DNA from: Phanerochaete sordida
Taxonomy: Eukaryota > Basidiomycota > Agaricomycetes > Polyporales > Phanerochaetaceae
Reading direction: 5' to 3'
Length of the DNA: 64,000 nt
Assembly (NCBI GenBank): GCA_019973155.2
Contig: BPQB01000001.1
Span: forward strand, 744,001 to 808,000
The notes under the pieces were generated by a model. It worked only from the letters and a program-made list of their open reading frames with translations, was not told the DNA's origin and did no database searches. This document shows positions 1 to 11,437 of this stretch, one piece after another; the first letter of the stretch is position 1, and every line of letters starts with the position of its first letter. A program made the translations under genes and the position numbers.

Positions 1-397
1 GCTCCTCGTCCCCATCCTCGTACTCCCGCGTGACCACAAGCTGGAAGTGGTGGTCCATCTCCGGGACTCTGCGAATGGTCATCATGGCCTTGTTGTATCT
101 GCGGCAGTGTGAGCAAAGTATGGGCTGGCGGCGGGCTCGGCGGGCTCACATGCATTCTCGATTGCAGCGTATGACCTCGTTGCGCACGAGATAGAGCTGG
201 CCGTCTGAGATCTTGACGACCTCTGAGGCGTTCGGGTCATCTGCCGCGCCATGATGTCAGTGCCGGCCTGGGGCTTGTGGCGGATCGCGAATGAGGACGT
301 ACGCCAGACTTTGCCAAACACTGGGCAGATGAGAGCGTCAGCGTCGTCGCTAGCGTCGAATGGACCGTGCACACTCACAGTTGCGGAAGATGTTCAT
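1..397 (-). CDS. VID27: VID27 N-terminus (partial, cut by window edge)
   Basis: The first four exons of a minus-strand gene run off the left edge. Reading down from ATG at 397, the exons are 397-379, 320-303, 240-150 and 98-1, with GT-AG introns. The spliced product begins MNIFRNLFGKVWH and continues DPNASEVVKISDGQLYLVR, then RECIYNKAMMTIRR and FQLVVTREYEDGDEE. This is the start of the Vid27 family (PH-like N-terminus, WD-like C-terminus), known in yeast as a cytoplasmic protein linked to vacuolar import and degradation of fructose-1,6-bisphosphatase. The start is favoured because MNIFR is the family's usual beginning and the first intron splits the next codon. It is divergent from the small gene at 621 across about 220 bp. 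Only about 75 codons are visible, so nothing can be said about the rest. Confidence 0.9.
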
Positions 398-620
398 GGT
401 GGTCGAGGAGAAAGAGGGAATCGAGCCCTCTACAGGCAGCGTGACACTGATTTCGCGCCGCGCTTCGTCACGCTCTGGTCACGCCTGCATCACGTGCGTC
501 GGTGGCGGGAGGTGGCGAGCGCTTTGCGGTGTTCGTCGCGCTTGAGCGAGCTCGAGCGCGAGTGGCAAAGCGGTCACTTGCAAGAACGGACGACCAGATT
601 TCTCCCTTGCTGCGAACGAA

Positions 621-1042
621 ATGTCGGCTTCAGATTCTCCAGGTAAACTAGGAAAAATTCCATCTTCAGAGTACGCGGAGTTAATGCGAGTCTTCTAGGA
701 CGGGAACGTGTCCCCGAGCCTACTACTCCGGATCTGCGCAACCGGCGATCGAGTCCAGGCGTGAGTGTGGACCATGATTTGTCGGAGACGGCGTCCACAA
801 TATCCTCCTCTCAGAGCTCGCCCCTGCGACCGGGACAGATCTCGCCCACCACGACCATCTCGACGGGCAGCTCGAACGTCTTTGAGCCCAGCCTCCACAG
901 CGTCCTGTCTTCGAGGCCAAGCACAAACCCTATCGCCTCTTTCCAGACGGCGAGGAAAGCCATAATTCGTGCGGATCCAGCCCTGGTCACTTGCTTCGAT
1001 CCAGCAGACAAGGAGCTTTACGATCTCTGGGCACCGAAGTAG
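621..1042 (+). CDS. Small unknown protein, 121 aa
   Basis: Two exons, 621-642 and 699-1042, keep frame across a 56-nt GT-AG intron and give 121 residues. The N-terminal two thirds are Ser/Thr/Pro-rich and look disordered. The C-terminus is compact and probably conserved: it contains FQTARKAIIRADPALVTCFD and ends KELYDLWAPK. I do not recognise the family. Support comes from strong G/C preference at third positions, a clean splice junction and a short intergenic distance to divergent VID27. A conserved tail with a disordered head suggests a small adaptor or mitochondrial protein, but no targeting signal is obvious and this is a guess. Confidence 0.6.
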
Positions 1043-1300
1043 CCGTCATGTTTTCATGCAAGTGACGATGTTATTGGTGGACTCCCACCATCGATGAGTA
1101 CAAAGCTACTCGAGACAGCTGATATTGGAGGGCTATAAGAGAGCGTGGTGGGTGATACTATAGATACATGCAGGTAAGGAGAGACATGCGATAGCAATTA
1201 TAATACTACAAATGACTGAACCGGTGCACGCAGGCGAGGACAGCAACATGAGTAAATCGTGAGAGCAAATCATCAAGAAAATCGCAAAAACGGGGAAGAA

Positions 1301-2868
1301 TCATATCCACTCCACATTGGGCTTCGTCCGCAAAGACACGTATTTGTGCGGACTCCTGTTGCGCTGTGCGAGGCCCGGGATCGACGACGTGGAGCTCGAC
1401 GCCGCAGGCGAATGCCACCCAACCTCGGGTACAACGCTAGCGCGCGGACTGTGGCTGGACGCGCTTCCCGAGGCAATACCAGAATCACCCGAGCGCCGGT
1501 ACCGGTGCTGCTGCTTGCGACGGGGCACCTCTTCAACTTGAACCTGCTCGTCCGCGGTCGCCTCGCGGAGCGCGGCGAGGCCGAGGCTGCGCACAGACCC
1601 GGTGCTCGAGCTGCTCATGACACGCGCGTGCAGCGATGCGCGCGCGGAACCGAGGCTCTGCCGGCAGCGGAGCTCGTCCGTGCAGAGCCGGTACAGCTCA
1701 TCGAGGCCCACGTGCCACGCCTCGTCGCGCAGCTCGAGCAGCGCCTCGAGGCGCGCGGACGACGCGGACAGCAGCTGCACGCCGCGCGGCAGCGCTGCGG
1801 GGTGCTCCGGCGTGGACACGGGTGTGCGCAGGTACGCCAGGATGTGCGCGTACCTGCGTGGGGCGTCAGCCATGCGTGCGGAAACGGAGGATACGCGTGG
1901 TGTACTCACGGTGCGCTCGGCCGGTCCAGGAAGATGTGCAGGGTCGTGGAGCTCGGGAGAAGAAGCCCTGTTGAGGCGAGGTGCCGGTGGAAGATCGCGC
2001 TGAAAGAGCCATCCGTCTCGCTCGAGCGTGATACTGGAGTTTCTGGCTCCACTGCGCTATCCGGCGGCGGGATGAGCGACTGGAGGTACGACGCCAGCTG
2101 AGACGGGCGCGACATGAGGGTCTGCATTGTTGTCTTGTGCGTTGTCGTCGATGTCTCTAGCGAGACTATGACCTTGGCTGGATCAACGTTGCTCGCAGGG
2201 GGCGAAGAAAGTAGGATGGGCTCGAATGGTGCCTGTGGTGGTGACGCGGGTATGTTCGCAGGTAACGCAGGGACAGGAGGGAACGAGTCGAGAACTTTGA
2301 GATTCGGCCGCAAATTTGGCGTGCTGGGGCCGGACGAATCGGAGTCTTCCCTTGTCATGGGCGGGGGTGGAGCGGGTCGTGTTGGGCGTGGGGGTGTGGA
2401 CGCAGAAGGCGTGTGCTCCGACTCGGTGTATTCGAGCTCGTCGTCGTCGGGGATGGGTGGTAGCGGGGGGCTGTTCGGCCTTGAGGGGGAGTATATCGAG
2501 AGCTCTTCCACGTCGTCCTCAGCAGACTCTATCTCCGACTCTAATATGCTCCTGTTGTCGACGTCGTCCGCATGCCTCGGGCCAGCCAAGGCTTCCTGCG
2601 GGGTACGCACGACAACGGCACCCGCACCGAGCGTGCCACTTCGCTTCCCCATGCTGTCGAATGCGCTCTGGAGCTGGGGCTCCGATATGCGCATGGGCTT
2701 CGAGGGCGCGTAGGGCCCTGAGGACGTGCTCGCTGAGCTGGAGGACCGGCCGAGCCAGTTCATGGGGCCCGAGAGCGATGGGCGGTGCGACTTGGACTTG
2801 ACTGTCGCAGAGCGTTCGGGCGACTTCTGCTTGGTGCTTCGTATACTGCCGCTGCGGTGGGTCGACAT
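1301..2868 (-). CDS. BTB/POZ (KCTD-like) domain protein, 503 aa
   Basis: Two exons, 2868-1910 and 1853-1301, are joined by a 56-nt intron with donor GTGAGT and a CTGAC branch site. The first 270 residues are Ser/Pro-rich and disordered, with an acidic patch (ESEIESAEDDVEELS) and polyproline. A BTB-like fold of the potassium-channel tetramerisation type follows at about residues 300-390: it reads LHIFLDRPSAP, then YAHILAYLRTP across the splice, then LEALLELRDEAWHVGLDELY and LCTDEL. The tail is Ser-rich. Such proteins usually oligomerise and often act as cullin-3 adaptors; whether this one does is inference. It is divergent from CFT2 across 483 bp. Open frames on the plus strand here are antisense shadows. 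Confidence 0.8.
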
Positions 2869-3351
2869 CGCGATTGTGGTGATGCGTCGAGCGTCAGGAA
2901 TATGGTTATGAGGCCCACAGGGCGTCGAAATGGGTGCGAAAGACGAACGGGGTTGCTGTCAAAGCAACGAGAGGAGGGAAGAGGAGGGACAGGATGCAGA
3001 GCGGCAGACGCATGGTTGAAATGTGGGTCAAGTACAACGCAGAACAATAACCCGAAGCTGCACAATAACCTCGTTCTTGCCTGCCTTTTCTGGACAACGC
3101 CTCACAATGCGCCGGCGTCGCGGCGGCGCTTACACGCGACGTCTGGCAATCGGCTGTCTGCTACCTCGAGACTGGCATTGCTACTCGCTGGAGGCCTTGT
3201 ACTGTCGCGCGCGCCATGGACGGAGGTTTCAAAACGTGAGAGTGCTGCAGCGAGGTGGCCAGGCACGATGTGGCCTCCTGCCACGTGGGAAAGCCAGAGG
3301 CGCTGGCGCTTGAGGCCCGCGCACTTAGGCGCCCTTCCGCGACCGTGCTCG
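2869..3351. promoter_or_regulatory. Divergent intergenic region, BTB gene / CFT2
   Basis: This 483-bp gap separates the oppositely oriented BTB gene and CFT2, so it should hold both promoters. I see no clear TATA box, no repeat and no credible coding exon. The long plus-strand open frame through it has no family resemblance and unsuitable codon use. Confidence 0.4.
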
Positions 3352-6300
3352 ATGATTACCTTCACCCCTCTGTCTGGTGCTGCTCGTTCTTCTCGCACCG
3401 TACCGCTTGCGTATCTCTTGCAGGTTGACGATGTGCGCATACTACTCGACTGTGGTGCGCCAGACTGGTGCCCGGAGGATACTTCGTCGGCTGTGAAGGA
3501 AGAGGACTTGCAGGAGAGACATCACCATTGGGAGCAGTATTGCCAGACTTTGAAAGAGTGCGTAGCTCCTTTCTGCTATTGCTGTTGCCGCACATTCTGC
3601 CTTCCATGTATATTAGACGTTTTGATATTCATTACTCAATTCGCTGCGAACAACTGTGTTGAAACTGCCCGACAGATATGCGCCAACCATCGACCTCGTC
3701 CTTATGTCCCATGGTGACCTTCAGCACACTGGGCTGTATGCGTACGCCTACTCCAGGTGGGGCCTGACTGCCCCAGCGTACACTACCCTTCCTGTGCAAG
3801 CTATGGCGCGTATCGCTGCCACAGAAGATGTCGAGGGCATACGCGAGGAAGAAGACATCGGCGACGAAGTTGTGGCGCCGGCGGACGAAGAAGAAGCTGA
3901 GGACAAGCAAGAGGGAAAGAGTGAGAGCCCCGAGCGGAAGAGCACAGCACCAGAATCGCGGTCGCGCAAGTTTGTGGCTACCGTGCAGGAAGTCCATGAC
4001 GCTTTCGACTCTGTCAATGTCCTGCGTTATTCGCAGCCATGTCACTTGCAAGGTGCGTCTACTACACTGTAGAACTCTGCCTGTTGATATCAACATGTCG
4101 CAGGAAAATGCCAGGGCTTGACCATCATCCCGTTCAATGCTGGACATACGCTTGGTGGTACCATTTGGAAGATTCGCTCGCCAACAGCTGGCACGATCCT
4201 CTATGCCGTTGATATGAACCATATGCGCGAACGCCATTTGGATGGAACTGTGCTCATGCGTCAAGGCTCAAGCAATACCGGAATCTTCGAGACCCTTGTC
4301 CGCCCAGACCTGCTCATCACCGATGCGGAGCGTGCCAATGTCACTACGGCGCGGCGGAAAGACAGAGATGCTGCATTACTGGGTGCGCTATCCTCTCTTC
4401 GTATGCCCCTGCTTGATCTGACCCTTCTTCAGACTGTGTCACTGCAACGCTTACGTCCCGAAACTCCCTCCTGCTGCCCTGCGACGCCAGCACACGAGTG
4501 CTCGAGCTGCTCGTCCTACTCGACCAGCACTGGAGCTACTCACGACTCAAGTTCCCCATTTGTCTCCTCTCGCGCACCGGCCATGAGATGTTAACATTCG
4601 TGCGGAGTATGATGGAGTGGCTTGGCGGTACAGTCAGCAAGGAGGACGTTGGCGTGGAGGGGCAAGATGGCAAGCACGGAAAAGACCGCAAGCGCAAGCG
4701 TATGGACGATGACGACGACGGCGAAGCTTTGGGTGCATTTGCGCTTCGTTTCCCGTAGGTCTTGAAGCATTGTTACCACATACCTGCTCACCTAGGACCG
4801 CAGGCATCTCGAAATCTTCCCAAATCCTGCCACTCTCATGCAGCGATACTCCTCGAAAGACCCCAAGCTCATTCTCGCGGTTCCGTCGTCTCTGTCTCAT
4901 GGCCCGTCACGCGCGCTCTTCTCTGATTTTGCAGAGACCCCCGACAACGTCGTGCTTCTGACTGGTCGCGGCGAGGAGGGTACGCTGGGCCGGAATCTCT
5001 TCGAGCGCTGGAACAACTCTCAGCGCGATGACACGAAATGGGACCGGGGCAAGATCGGGAACAACGTCATGATGGACGGCAGCCTCCTCCTAAAGGTATG
5101 CTCATTGACTTTTATCAGCGTGCCGATCTCACGCCACGCAGATTAGCTCGAAAGTGCCGTTACAGGGCGCGGAGCTCGAAGAGCACCTTGCGCGGGAGCG
5201 CGCCGCAAAGGAGAAAGAAGCGGCCAAGAAGGCGGCGGAGGACCGGCGACAGCGCATCCTCGAGGCGGACGCAGAGGACACAGACGAGGACGACAGCGAT
5301 TCGGACTCCGACGAGGAGAACGAGGTCGAGATGGCGCTCACGCTCGACACGGGTAGCAAGCCGCGGAAGGAACGCCGACCGAAACTCCGCGACGGCGACG
5401 ATGCGGCGTGGAGCGCCAGTCTCGACGACGACGGTGTCTCGCGGCAGATGCTGTCGTATGATATCTACCTCAAGGGCAACGTCGCGAAAGCAACGTCATT
5501 CTTCAAGAGCGCGGACGGCCAGGCTCAGAGGTTCAGAATGTTCCCATATATCGAGAAGAAGCGCAAGATCGACGATTTTGGGGAGCTCGTTGATGTTGAG
5601 ACTTGGATGCGGAAGGGCAAGGCCCTGGAGGAGCACGCGGAGAAGGAGGAGATGATGGATACGAGCATGAAGATTGAGGAAGAAGAAAAGGTGAGTCACA
5701 CAATTCTCATACACCGACGCCGCATTAACAACGCTTGCAGCCCCAAGAGCCCCCGTCAAAATTCGTGACAACTGAAGTAGAGGTCCAGCTGGCCTGTCGG
5801 CTGCTGTTCGTTGACTTGGAGGGCTTGAACGACGGGCGCGCGGTGAAAACGATCGTGCCCCAGGTCAACCCAAGGAAGATGGTCGGTGATCTCGGCAATG
5901 TACTTTCACGGACAGCTAATCGCTCGGGTAGATCGTTGTACATGCACCTGCGGCCGCCACAGACCACTTAATCGAGGCTTGTGCGGGCATTCGAGCCATG
6001 ACGAAGGACATCTATGCTCCGGCTGTGGGCGAAAGCGTCCAGATTGGTCAGCACACGAACAGCTTCTCCCTTTCGCTCTCCGACGAGCTGCTATCGTCAC
6101 TGAAGATGTCAAGGGTACGTAAGTGCCAATACCCGAGCCCAGCCCGTCTCATCTCTTCCCTAGTTCGAGGACAACGAGGTCGCATATGTCACGGGCCGTG
6201 TCTCGAGCTTGGCCACGTCGACGATCCCCATCCTGGAGCCCGTGGGTACATCTTCTGTTGCTCGCGCAGCAACGACGGCACGCACCGCGACTAGGGGGAA

Positions 6301-6598
6301 GATCTTGGGCTCGCGGCCTGTTCGCACGCTCCCGCAGTCTACCATGATCGGCGAGCTGAAGCTGACGGCGTTGAAGGCGCGGCTCGCGACTGTTGGCGTG
6401 CAGGCGGAACTTGTTGGTGAGGGTGTTCTTATCTGCGGCGCCGCGGCGAAGAAAGGTAGTTCGCCGGATGCTCTTGAGGAGAGCGTGGCCGTGAAGAAAA
6501 CCGGGCGGGGGAAGCTCGAGATAGAAGGCGCAGTCTCCGACGTGTACTATAAGGTGCGGCGCGAGGTGTACAACCTCCATGCGCTTGTGGCGGCTTGA
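3352..6598 (+). CDS. CFT2: CFT2/CPSF2 (CPSF100), pre-mRNA 3'-end processing factor, 927 aa
   Basis: Nine exons sum to exactly 928 codons: 3352-3557, 3676-4052, 4104-4382, 4433-4754, 4804-5095, 5142-5690, 5741-5881, 5932-6114 and 6164-6598. The product is the metallo-beta-lactamase/beta-CASP subunit of the nuclear cleavage and polyadenylation factor, partner of the nuclease CPSF73/Ysh1. N-terminal MITFTPLSGAARSSRTVPLA and ILLDCGAPDW fit the family. As expected for CPSF100, the zinc-binding HxHxDH is absent (LMSHGDLQHTGLY instead), so it should be a non-catalytic scaffold. FNAGHTLGGTIWKI and PHLEIFPNPATLM mark the beta-CASP region; an acidic linker at 5270-5340 and a conserved C-terminal domain follow. 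The intron at 5882 has a weak donor (GTCGGT). The 3' half from about 5021 is duplicated downstream at 9997-11437. Confidence 0.93.
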
Positions 6599-7070
6599 AA
6601 TATCGTATCTGTGCTTTTTCTTGCTCTTGACTTTCCTGAACGGTTCATGTAGTATCAGAAACGTAAGTACTGTGATCCTGTTTTCTTGTGATTCTTGCTG
6701 GTCCGCCATCTAACCTGAACGGTGAGAATGAACTCTTCAAGTTGCATCGCTTCCATGCCCAGCTGACGATTGCATCCCCTTCAGGCGGCGTAAACGCTCC
6801 GCATAAGCAGCGCAAATCTACAGTTGGGTGGTCCAAGACCGCAAAGCTCGGTCGACGGGGCGCAGACGAGGCGTCTTGTTCAGGAAAGCATGCTGAGACC
6901 CCAGCCGCCGCCGCACCTTCCAAGTGATCAGTCTCGTACATTTTGGCTCCCCGTTACGAATCCCTGGCATGCTCCGCAGCCAGGAAGGCCCACCCTGGGC
7001 ACATCCACAACGTTAAAACGCGACCGGCACCGCTCCCACCAACACCAAACCCCCATCACGGGTAAGCACG
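6599..7070. promoter_or_regulatory. CFT2 3' flank and CYP63 copy 1 promoter
   Basis: A 472-bp gap between CFT2 and the first P450. It is paralogous to 11438-11906, including a stretch with TGTGATTCTTGC and CATCTAACCTGAACGGTGAG in both. Conservation here may reflect shared P450 promoter function or simply the duplication. No repeat or TATA box stands out. Confidence 0.4.
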
Positions 7071-9578
7071 ATGGGCCTCTCCCTCACGCACACTCTCCTC
7101 GCTGGCCAGCTCGTGCAGCTCGTTGCGCCCGCATTTGCGGTATGGGCTTCCGTAGCCGTTGCACGCCGCTTGCAGTTCCTGGGTACAGCCCCTGTTGGGG
7201 TTGACGCGCTCATCGCGCTCATTGCCATCCCGGCGTTCCACATCGGGCGCGCACGCTGGCAGTACGCTTGCTTCAGGCACAAAGCGGCACGGCTCGGGGC
7301 GACGCTCCCACCTCTCTGGGGTGGCAAGCTCCTCGCGAATTTTGACGTGATACGGCTGCTCGACAAGGCCTACCGAGAAGGCTTCCTCAGTGAGTGCCTA
7401 GGAATGTGCTCTGCACAGGATATATACTGATGATACCGGTGAATTTCAGGTGATCATCTCTACGAGAAGTTCGATGAATTAGGCCCTACCTACAATTTAT
7501 ACGTGCTTTGGGACAGTGACTACTGTACAACAGATGCTGCGGTCATCAAGGTGTGTCCACCTTGGATAAATCATTGTAGGCAGGCCCTGATGGCCGGGTT
7601 CTGTCAAGTCCGTCCTCGCGACGGACTTCAACAACTGGGTGAAAGGTACGTGTTTCCCTGCTGAGATCTCTTTTATGATAGACCTCTGAGGAGTGCGTGT
7701 GTAGGGGAAAGATTTGATACCTATGTGCGCTCTGTACTGGGTACCGGGGTATTCAATTCCGATGGTGAGCGAAGTAATTCTTAGCCTTCATGTGTCTCAC
7801 GCCAGAGATCAGGTAGATTGTGGAAATTCCACCGCTCAATGACCCGCCCATTCTTCGCCCGCGAGCGCATCTCCGACTTCGAGACCTTCAGCCGGCACGC
7901 TGAAGAGGCCGTTGGCAAGATGAAGGAACGCCTCCGTGAAGGCTATGCTGTAGACTTCGCTGTACGCTGTTGTGGTGGCGGCCGCACATTCCTCATCTGA
8001 CCCACGCCCAGGACCTCATCAGCCGCTTCACAATGGACGCAGCGTCAGAGTTTCTCTTCGGCGCATGCTTGCACAGCGTGCGTGGCGCCCTGCCGTACCC
8101 TCACGACGCCCCCGCACACCTGCGCGCAGGTCAAGCCCGGCTGCCTGCCGACGCCTTCGCGGATGCGTACCGCGCGGCGCTGCGCGCAATCTCGCACCGC
8201 GCACGCCTCGTGTGGCTCTGGCCGTGGTTTGAACTCTTCCAGAGCCGCACGGACGAGCCGATGCGCGAGATTGACCGATGGCTTGCGCCGATTATCCAGA
8301 AGGCCCTCGGGGTCGCGCAGGAGGCGGAGAAGCAGGGCACGGTAGGCGTGGAGAAGCAAGTGGAGGAGGATGAGACGCTTTTGGACCACTTGGCGAAGTG
8401 CACGACTGGTGCGTCCTGTGATTCTTGTGGGGTGTGCGGGGTCTCACCCCATGCGAACAGACCCCAATATCCTTCACGACGAGATTCTGAACATACTCCT
8501 TGCTGGGCGTGATACGGTGAGCACAAGTGAATGAGTTGACGCGCATGCCTACTGAACCTTGTGCAGACCGCGGGTACTCTTACCTTTGTAATCTACTTCC
8601 TCAGCCAGCACCCTGATGTGCTTCGACGGCTCCGCCAAGAGATTATCGATACCGTCGGACCTACCAATCGCCCCTCGTACGACGATATCAAGCAGATGAA
8701 GTATTTGCGCGCTGTTTTGAACGGTGTGTGCCTCTTTCTGATCTATCATCGCATCCGACTCATGTCTGCCTCAGAGACGATGCGCCTCTATCCTTCCGTG
8801 TAAGCCTTCTTTTACCTGATGTTGGGACGACTTACTGCAACATACTCATCTTTCGCTATCATAACAAGCCCATGGAATATTCGGTGAGAAGTACAGACAG
8901 CTGGGCGCGAACCACGTCCGCTCATGCGTCGAACTTTCAGCTACGCGGTCGAAGATGCGATTCTGCCAAACTCCGACCCATCCGGGAAGCCTTGGTTTAT
9001 CCCTGCCGGTGCATCGTAGGTATCCATGCCCATCCTTTGTACGGATATTTACGCATGTTCCTCCAGAGTCTCGTACTCGGTACACTGCATGCACCGCCGG
9101 AAGGACTACTGGGGCCCGGACGGTATGCCGCGCACACTCCTACCCACGTCTTCCCGCTGAGCTCCATGTTCACAGCGGACGAGTTCGACCCGGACCGCTT
9201 CCTCGACGCGCGCCTGCACAAGTACCTGATGCCGAACCCGTTCATCTTCCTCCCGTTCAACGCCGGCCCGCGCATCTGCCTCGGGCAGCAGTTCGCGTAC
9301 AACGAGATGTCGTTCTTCGTCGTGAAGCTTCTGCAGGCGTTTGACGATATCGCCTTTGTTCGTGAGGCGTTCGACCCCGCCGCGCTGCCCCCCGCCGCGT
9401 GGGCCGCGTTTCCGGGGCGCAAGGGCAAGGAGAAGGTCTGGCCCCGTGCCCATGTGACGGTGTACTCTGAGGTACGGCTCATCTTGATAAGAGATTTTGC
9501 ACCGCTGATTTGTGATAGGGTGGAATGTGGGTCAAAATGCGCGAGGCGCCTGCTGGCCAAATCGACGCCGAGGCCTAA
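7071..9578 (+). CDS. Cytochrome P450, CYP63-like, copy 1, 600 aa
   Basis: Fourteen exons total 601 codons: 7071-7389, 7450-7550, 7609-7645, 7705-7764, 7813-7961, 8012-8408, 8461-8516, 8567-8723, 8775-8799, 8869-8883, 8941-9015, 9067-9122, 9176-9471 and 9519-9578. The exons include ones of 15 and 25 nt. A hydrophobic N-terminus fits ER anchoring. Helix I is AGRDTT (about residues 369-374), ExxR is ETMR (426-429) and the haem loop is [10 protein letters not shown] with Cys about 517. [20 protein letters not shown] and the ending GGMWVKM are characteristic of CYP63, a membrane monooxygenase family of wood-decay fungi that oxidises long-chain and aromatic compounds. The substrate is unknown. All key residues are present, so it should be active. 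Acceptor GTCAAG before exon 3 is weak, whereas copy 2 has CACAG. Confidence 0.9.
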
Positions 9579-9830
9579 AGCTCTGGTAAACGAAGTGAGA
9601 GATATGTTCCGGTGAGGTTGCCGACGTTCAATGTACAATATCTTTCCCTGCGAATGCTTATCCTAGTGCTCCGTGTCCACAGGTTCGAGCCAGACGGTTG
9701 TCGGTTATTCCCTGCGGCTGCCCACAAATCATCTTCAGAAGACACGGCGGGGTGGTCGCTTTGCAGTCAGATTCAGTCTGAACACCAGAAGTTGAGCCCC
9801 ATGAGGCAGACTATCCCCATTCATGCCCTC

Positions 9831-9996
9831 CTTCAGTGGCAGCCGTGCTGAAAATTTATGCCCGATATCGCACCCTCGGGATAGGGGCTGGGGACCCAAA
9901 ATAGGCGAGTTCGAATGTCGTCGCGAATCGCGACAAACAAACTCACGTGATCGAGATCGAGCCCACGCCAGCCTCCGGTGAATACTCGAGCCCAAC
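9831..9996 (+). repeat. Promoter-like repeat, copy A (truncated at duplication junction)
   Basis: The copy begins with CTTCAGTGGCAGCCG, passes through GAGTTCGAATGTCGTCGCG, and has CACGTG at 9944-9949 followed by GATCGAGATC, a one-base variant of the GATCGCGATC palindrome. ACGCCAGCCTCC follows, and the TATA position reads GTGAATACTCG, so the TATA box is lost. Within a few bases the sequence switches to CFT2 exon 5, marking the duplication breakpoint. Confidence 0.8.
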
Positions 9997-11437
9997 CAGC
10001 GCGATGATACAGAATGGGACCAAGGCAAGATCGGGAACAACGTCATGATGGACGGCAGCTTGCTCCTAAAGGTACGCTCATTGACTTTTATTGGCGCACC
10101 GACCTCACGCCATGCAGATTAGCTCGAAAGTGCCGTTACAGGGCGCGGAGCTCGAGGAGCACCTTGCGCGGGAGCATGCCACGAAGGAGAAGGACGCGGC
10201 AAAGAAGGCAGCAGAGGACAGGCGGCAGCGTATCCTCGGGCGGACGCGGAGGACACAGACGAGGACGACAGCGACTCAGACTCCGACGAGAAGAACGAAG
10301 TCGAGATGGCACTCACGCTCAACACGGGCAGCACGCGGAAGGAGCGCCGACCGAAACTCCGTGACGGGGACGACGCGGCATGGAGCGCGAGCCTCGACGA
10401 TGATGGTGTCTCGCGGCAGATGCTGTCGTACGATATCTGCGGATGCGGAAGGGCAAGGCCTTGGAGGAGCACGCGGAGAAGGAGGAGATGATAGATGCAA
10501 GCATGAAGACCGAGGAAGGAGAAAAAAAGGTAAGCTACAGGATTCTCGTACACCGACGTCGCATTGACAATGCTTGCAGCCCCAAGAGCCTCCTTCAAAA
10601 TTCGTTACAAATGAAGTGGAGGTCCAGCTGGCCTGTCGGCTGCTATTCGTTGATTTGGAGGGCTTGAACGATGGGCGTGCAGTGAAGACGATCGTGCCCC
10701 AGGTCAACCCGAGGAAGATGGTCGGTGATCTTGGCAATGCACTTTTCACAGTCAGCTAACTGCTCGAGTAGATCGTTGTGCACGCACCTGCGGCTACCAC
10801 AGACCACTTGATCGAAGCTTGTGCGGGCATACGGGCCATGACGAAGGACATTTACGCTCCGGCTGTGGGTGAAAGCGTCCAAATTGGCCAGCACACGAAC
10901 AGCTTCTCCCTCTCGCTCTCCGACGAGCTGCTCGCGTCATTGAAGATGTCGAGGGTACGTAAATGTCGATCCCAACCCCAGCCCGTCTCATCTCTTTCCT
11001 AGTTCGAGGACAACGAAGTCGCGTACGTCACGGGCCGCGTCTCAAGCCTAGCAACCTCGACGATCCCCATCCTGGAGCCCGTGGGCGCATCTTCGGTTGC
11101 TCGCGCAGCAACGACGGCACGCACCGCGACTAGGGGGAAGATCTTGGGCTCGCGGCCTGTTCGCACGCTCCCGCAGTCTACCATGATCGGCGAGCTGAAG
11201 CTGACGGCGCTCAAGGCGCGGCTCGCGACCGTCGGTGTGCAAGCGGAGCTTGTTGGCGAGGGTGTTCTCATCTGTGGTGCGGCGGCAAAGAAAGGTAGTT
11301 CGCCGGACGCTCTTGAGGAGAGTGTGGCCGTGAAGAAGACCGGGAGGGGGAAGCTCGAGATAGAAGGCGCGGTCTCTGACGTGTACTATAAGGTGCGGCG
11401 CGAGGTGTACAACCTCCATGCGCTTGTGGCGGCTTGA
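9997..11437 (+). pseudogene. CFT2: CFT2 3'-fragment, truncated and frameshifted
   Basis: Duplicate of CFT2 from within exon 5 to the stop codon. It has no exons 1-4 and no start. A one-base deletion near 10237 (CTCGGGCGG against CTCGAGGCGG in the parent) shifts the frame in the exon 6 copy. A net loss of 136 bp at 10438-10440 removes parental bases from about 5467 to 5604 and shifts the frame again. Exons 7-9 (10574-10714, 10772-10954 and 11003-11437) remain open with splice sites. They encode a C-terminal domain nearly identical to the parent: in the stretches I compared, most differences in exon 9 are synonymous. It is dead as a CPSF2 gene. A spliced RNA or a short C-terminal peptide cannot be excluded. 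Confidence 0.88.

Larger units (their letters stand above)
5021..9996 (+). repeat. Segmental tandem duplication, unit 1
   Basis: This unit contains the CFT2 3' half, its 3' flank, CYP63 copy 1 and repeat copy A. It matches the next 4.8 kb in the same orientation. Offsets between equivalent points are nearly constant: CFT2 stop codons are 4839 bp apart, P450 start codons 4836 bp, and CACGTG boxes of repeats A and B 4830 bp. The left edge is the first shared word, CAGCGCGATGA, inside CFT2 exon 5. Confidence 0.9.

Noticed and set aside
1259..2101. Plus-strand frames of up to 280 codons across the BTB gene
   Set aside because: Antisense to well-supported coding sequence of the BTB protein; Arg-rich shadow composition.
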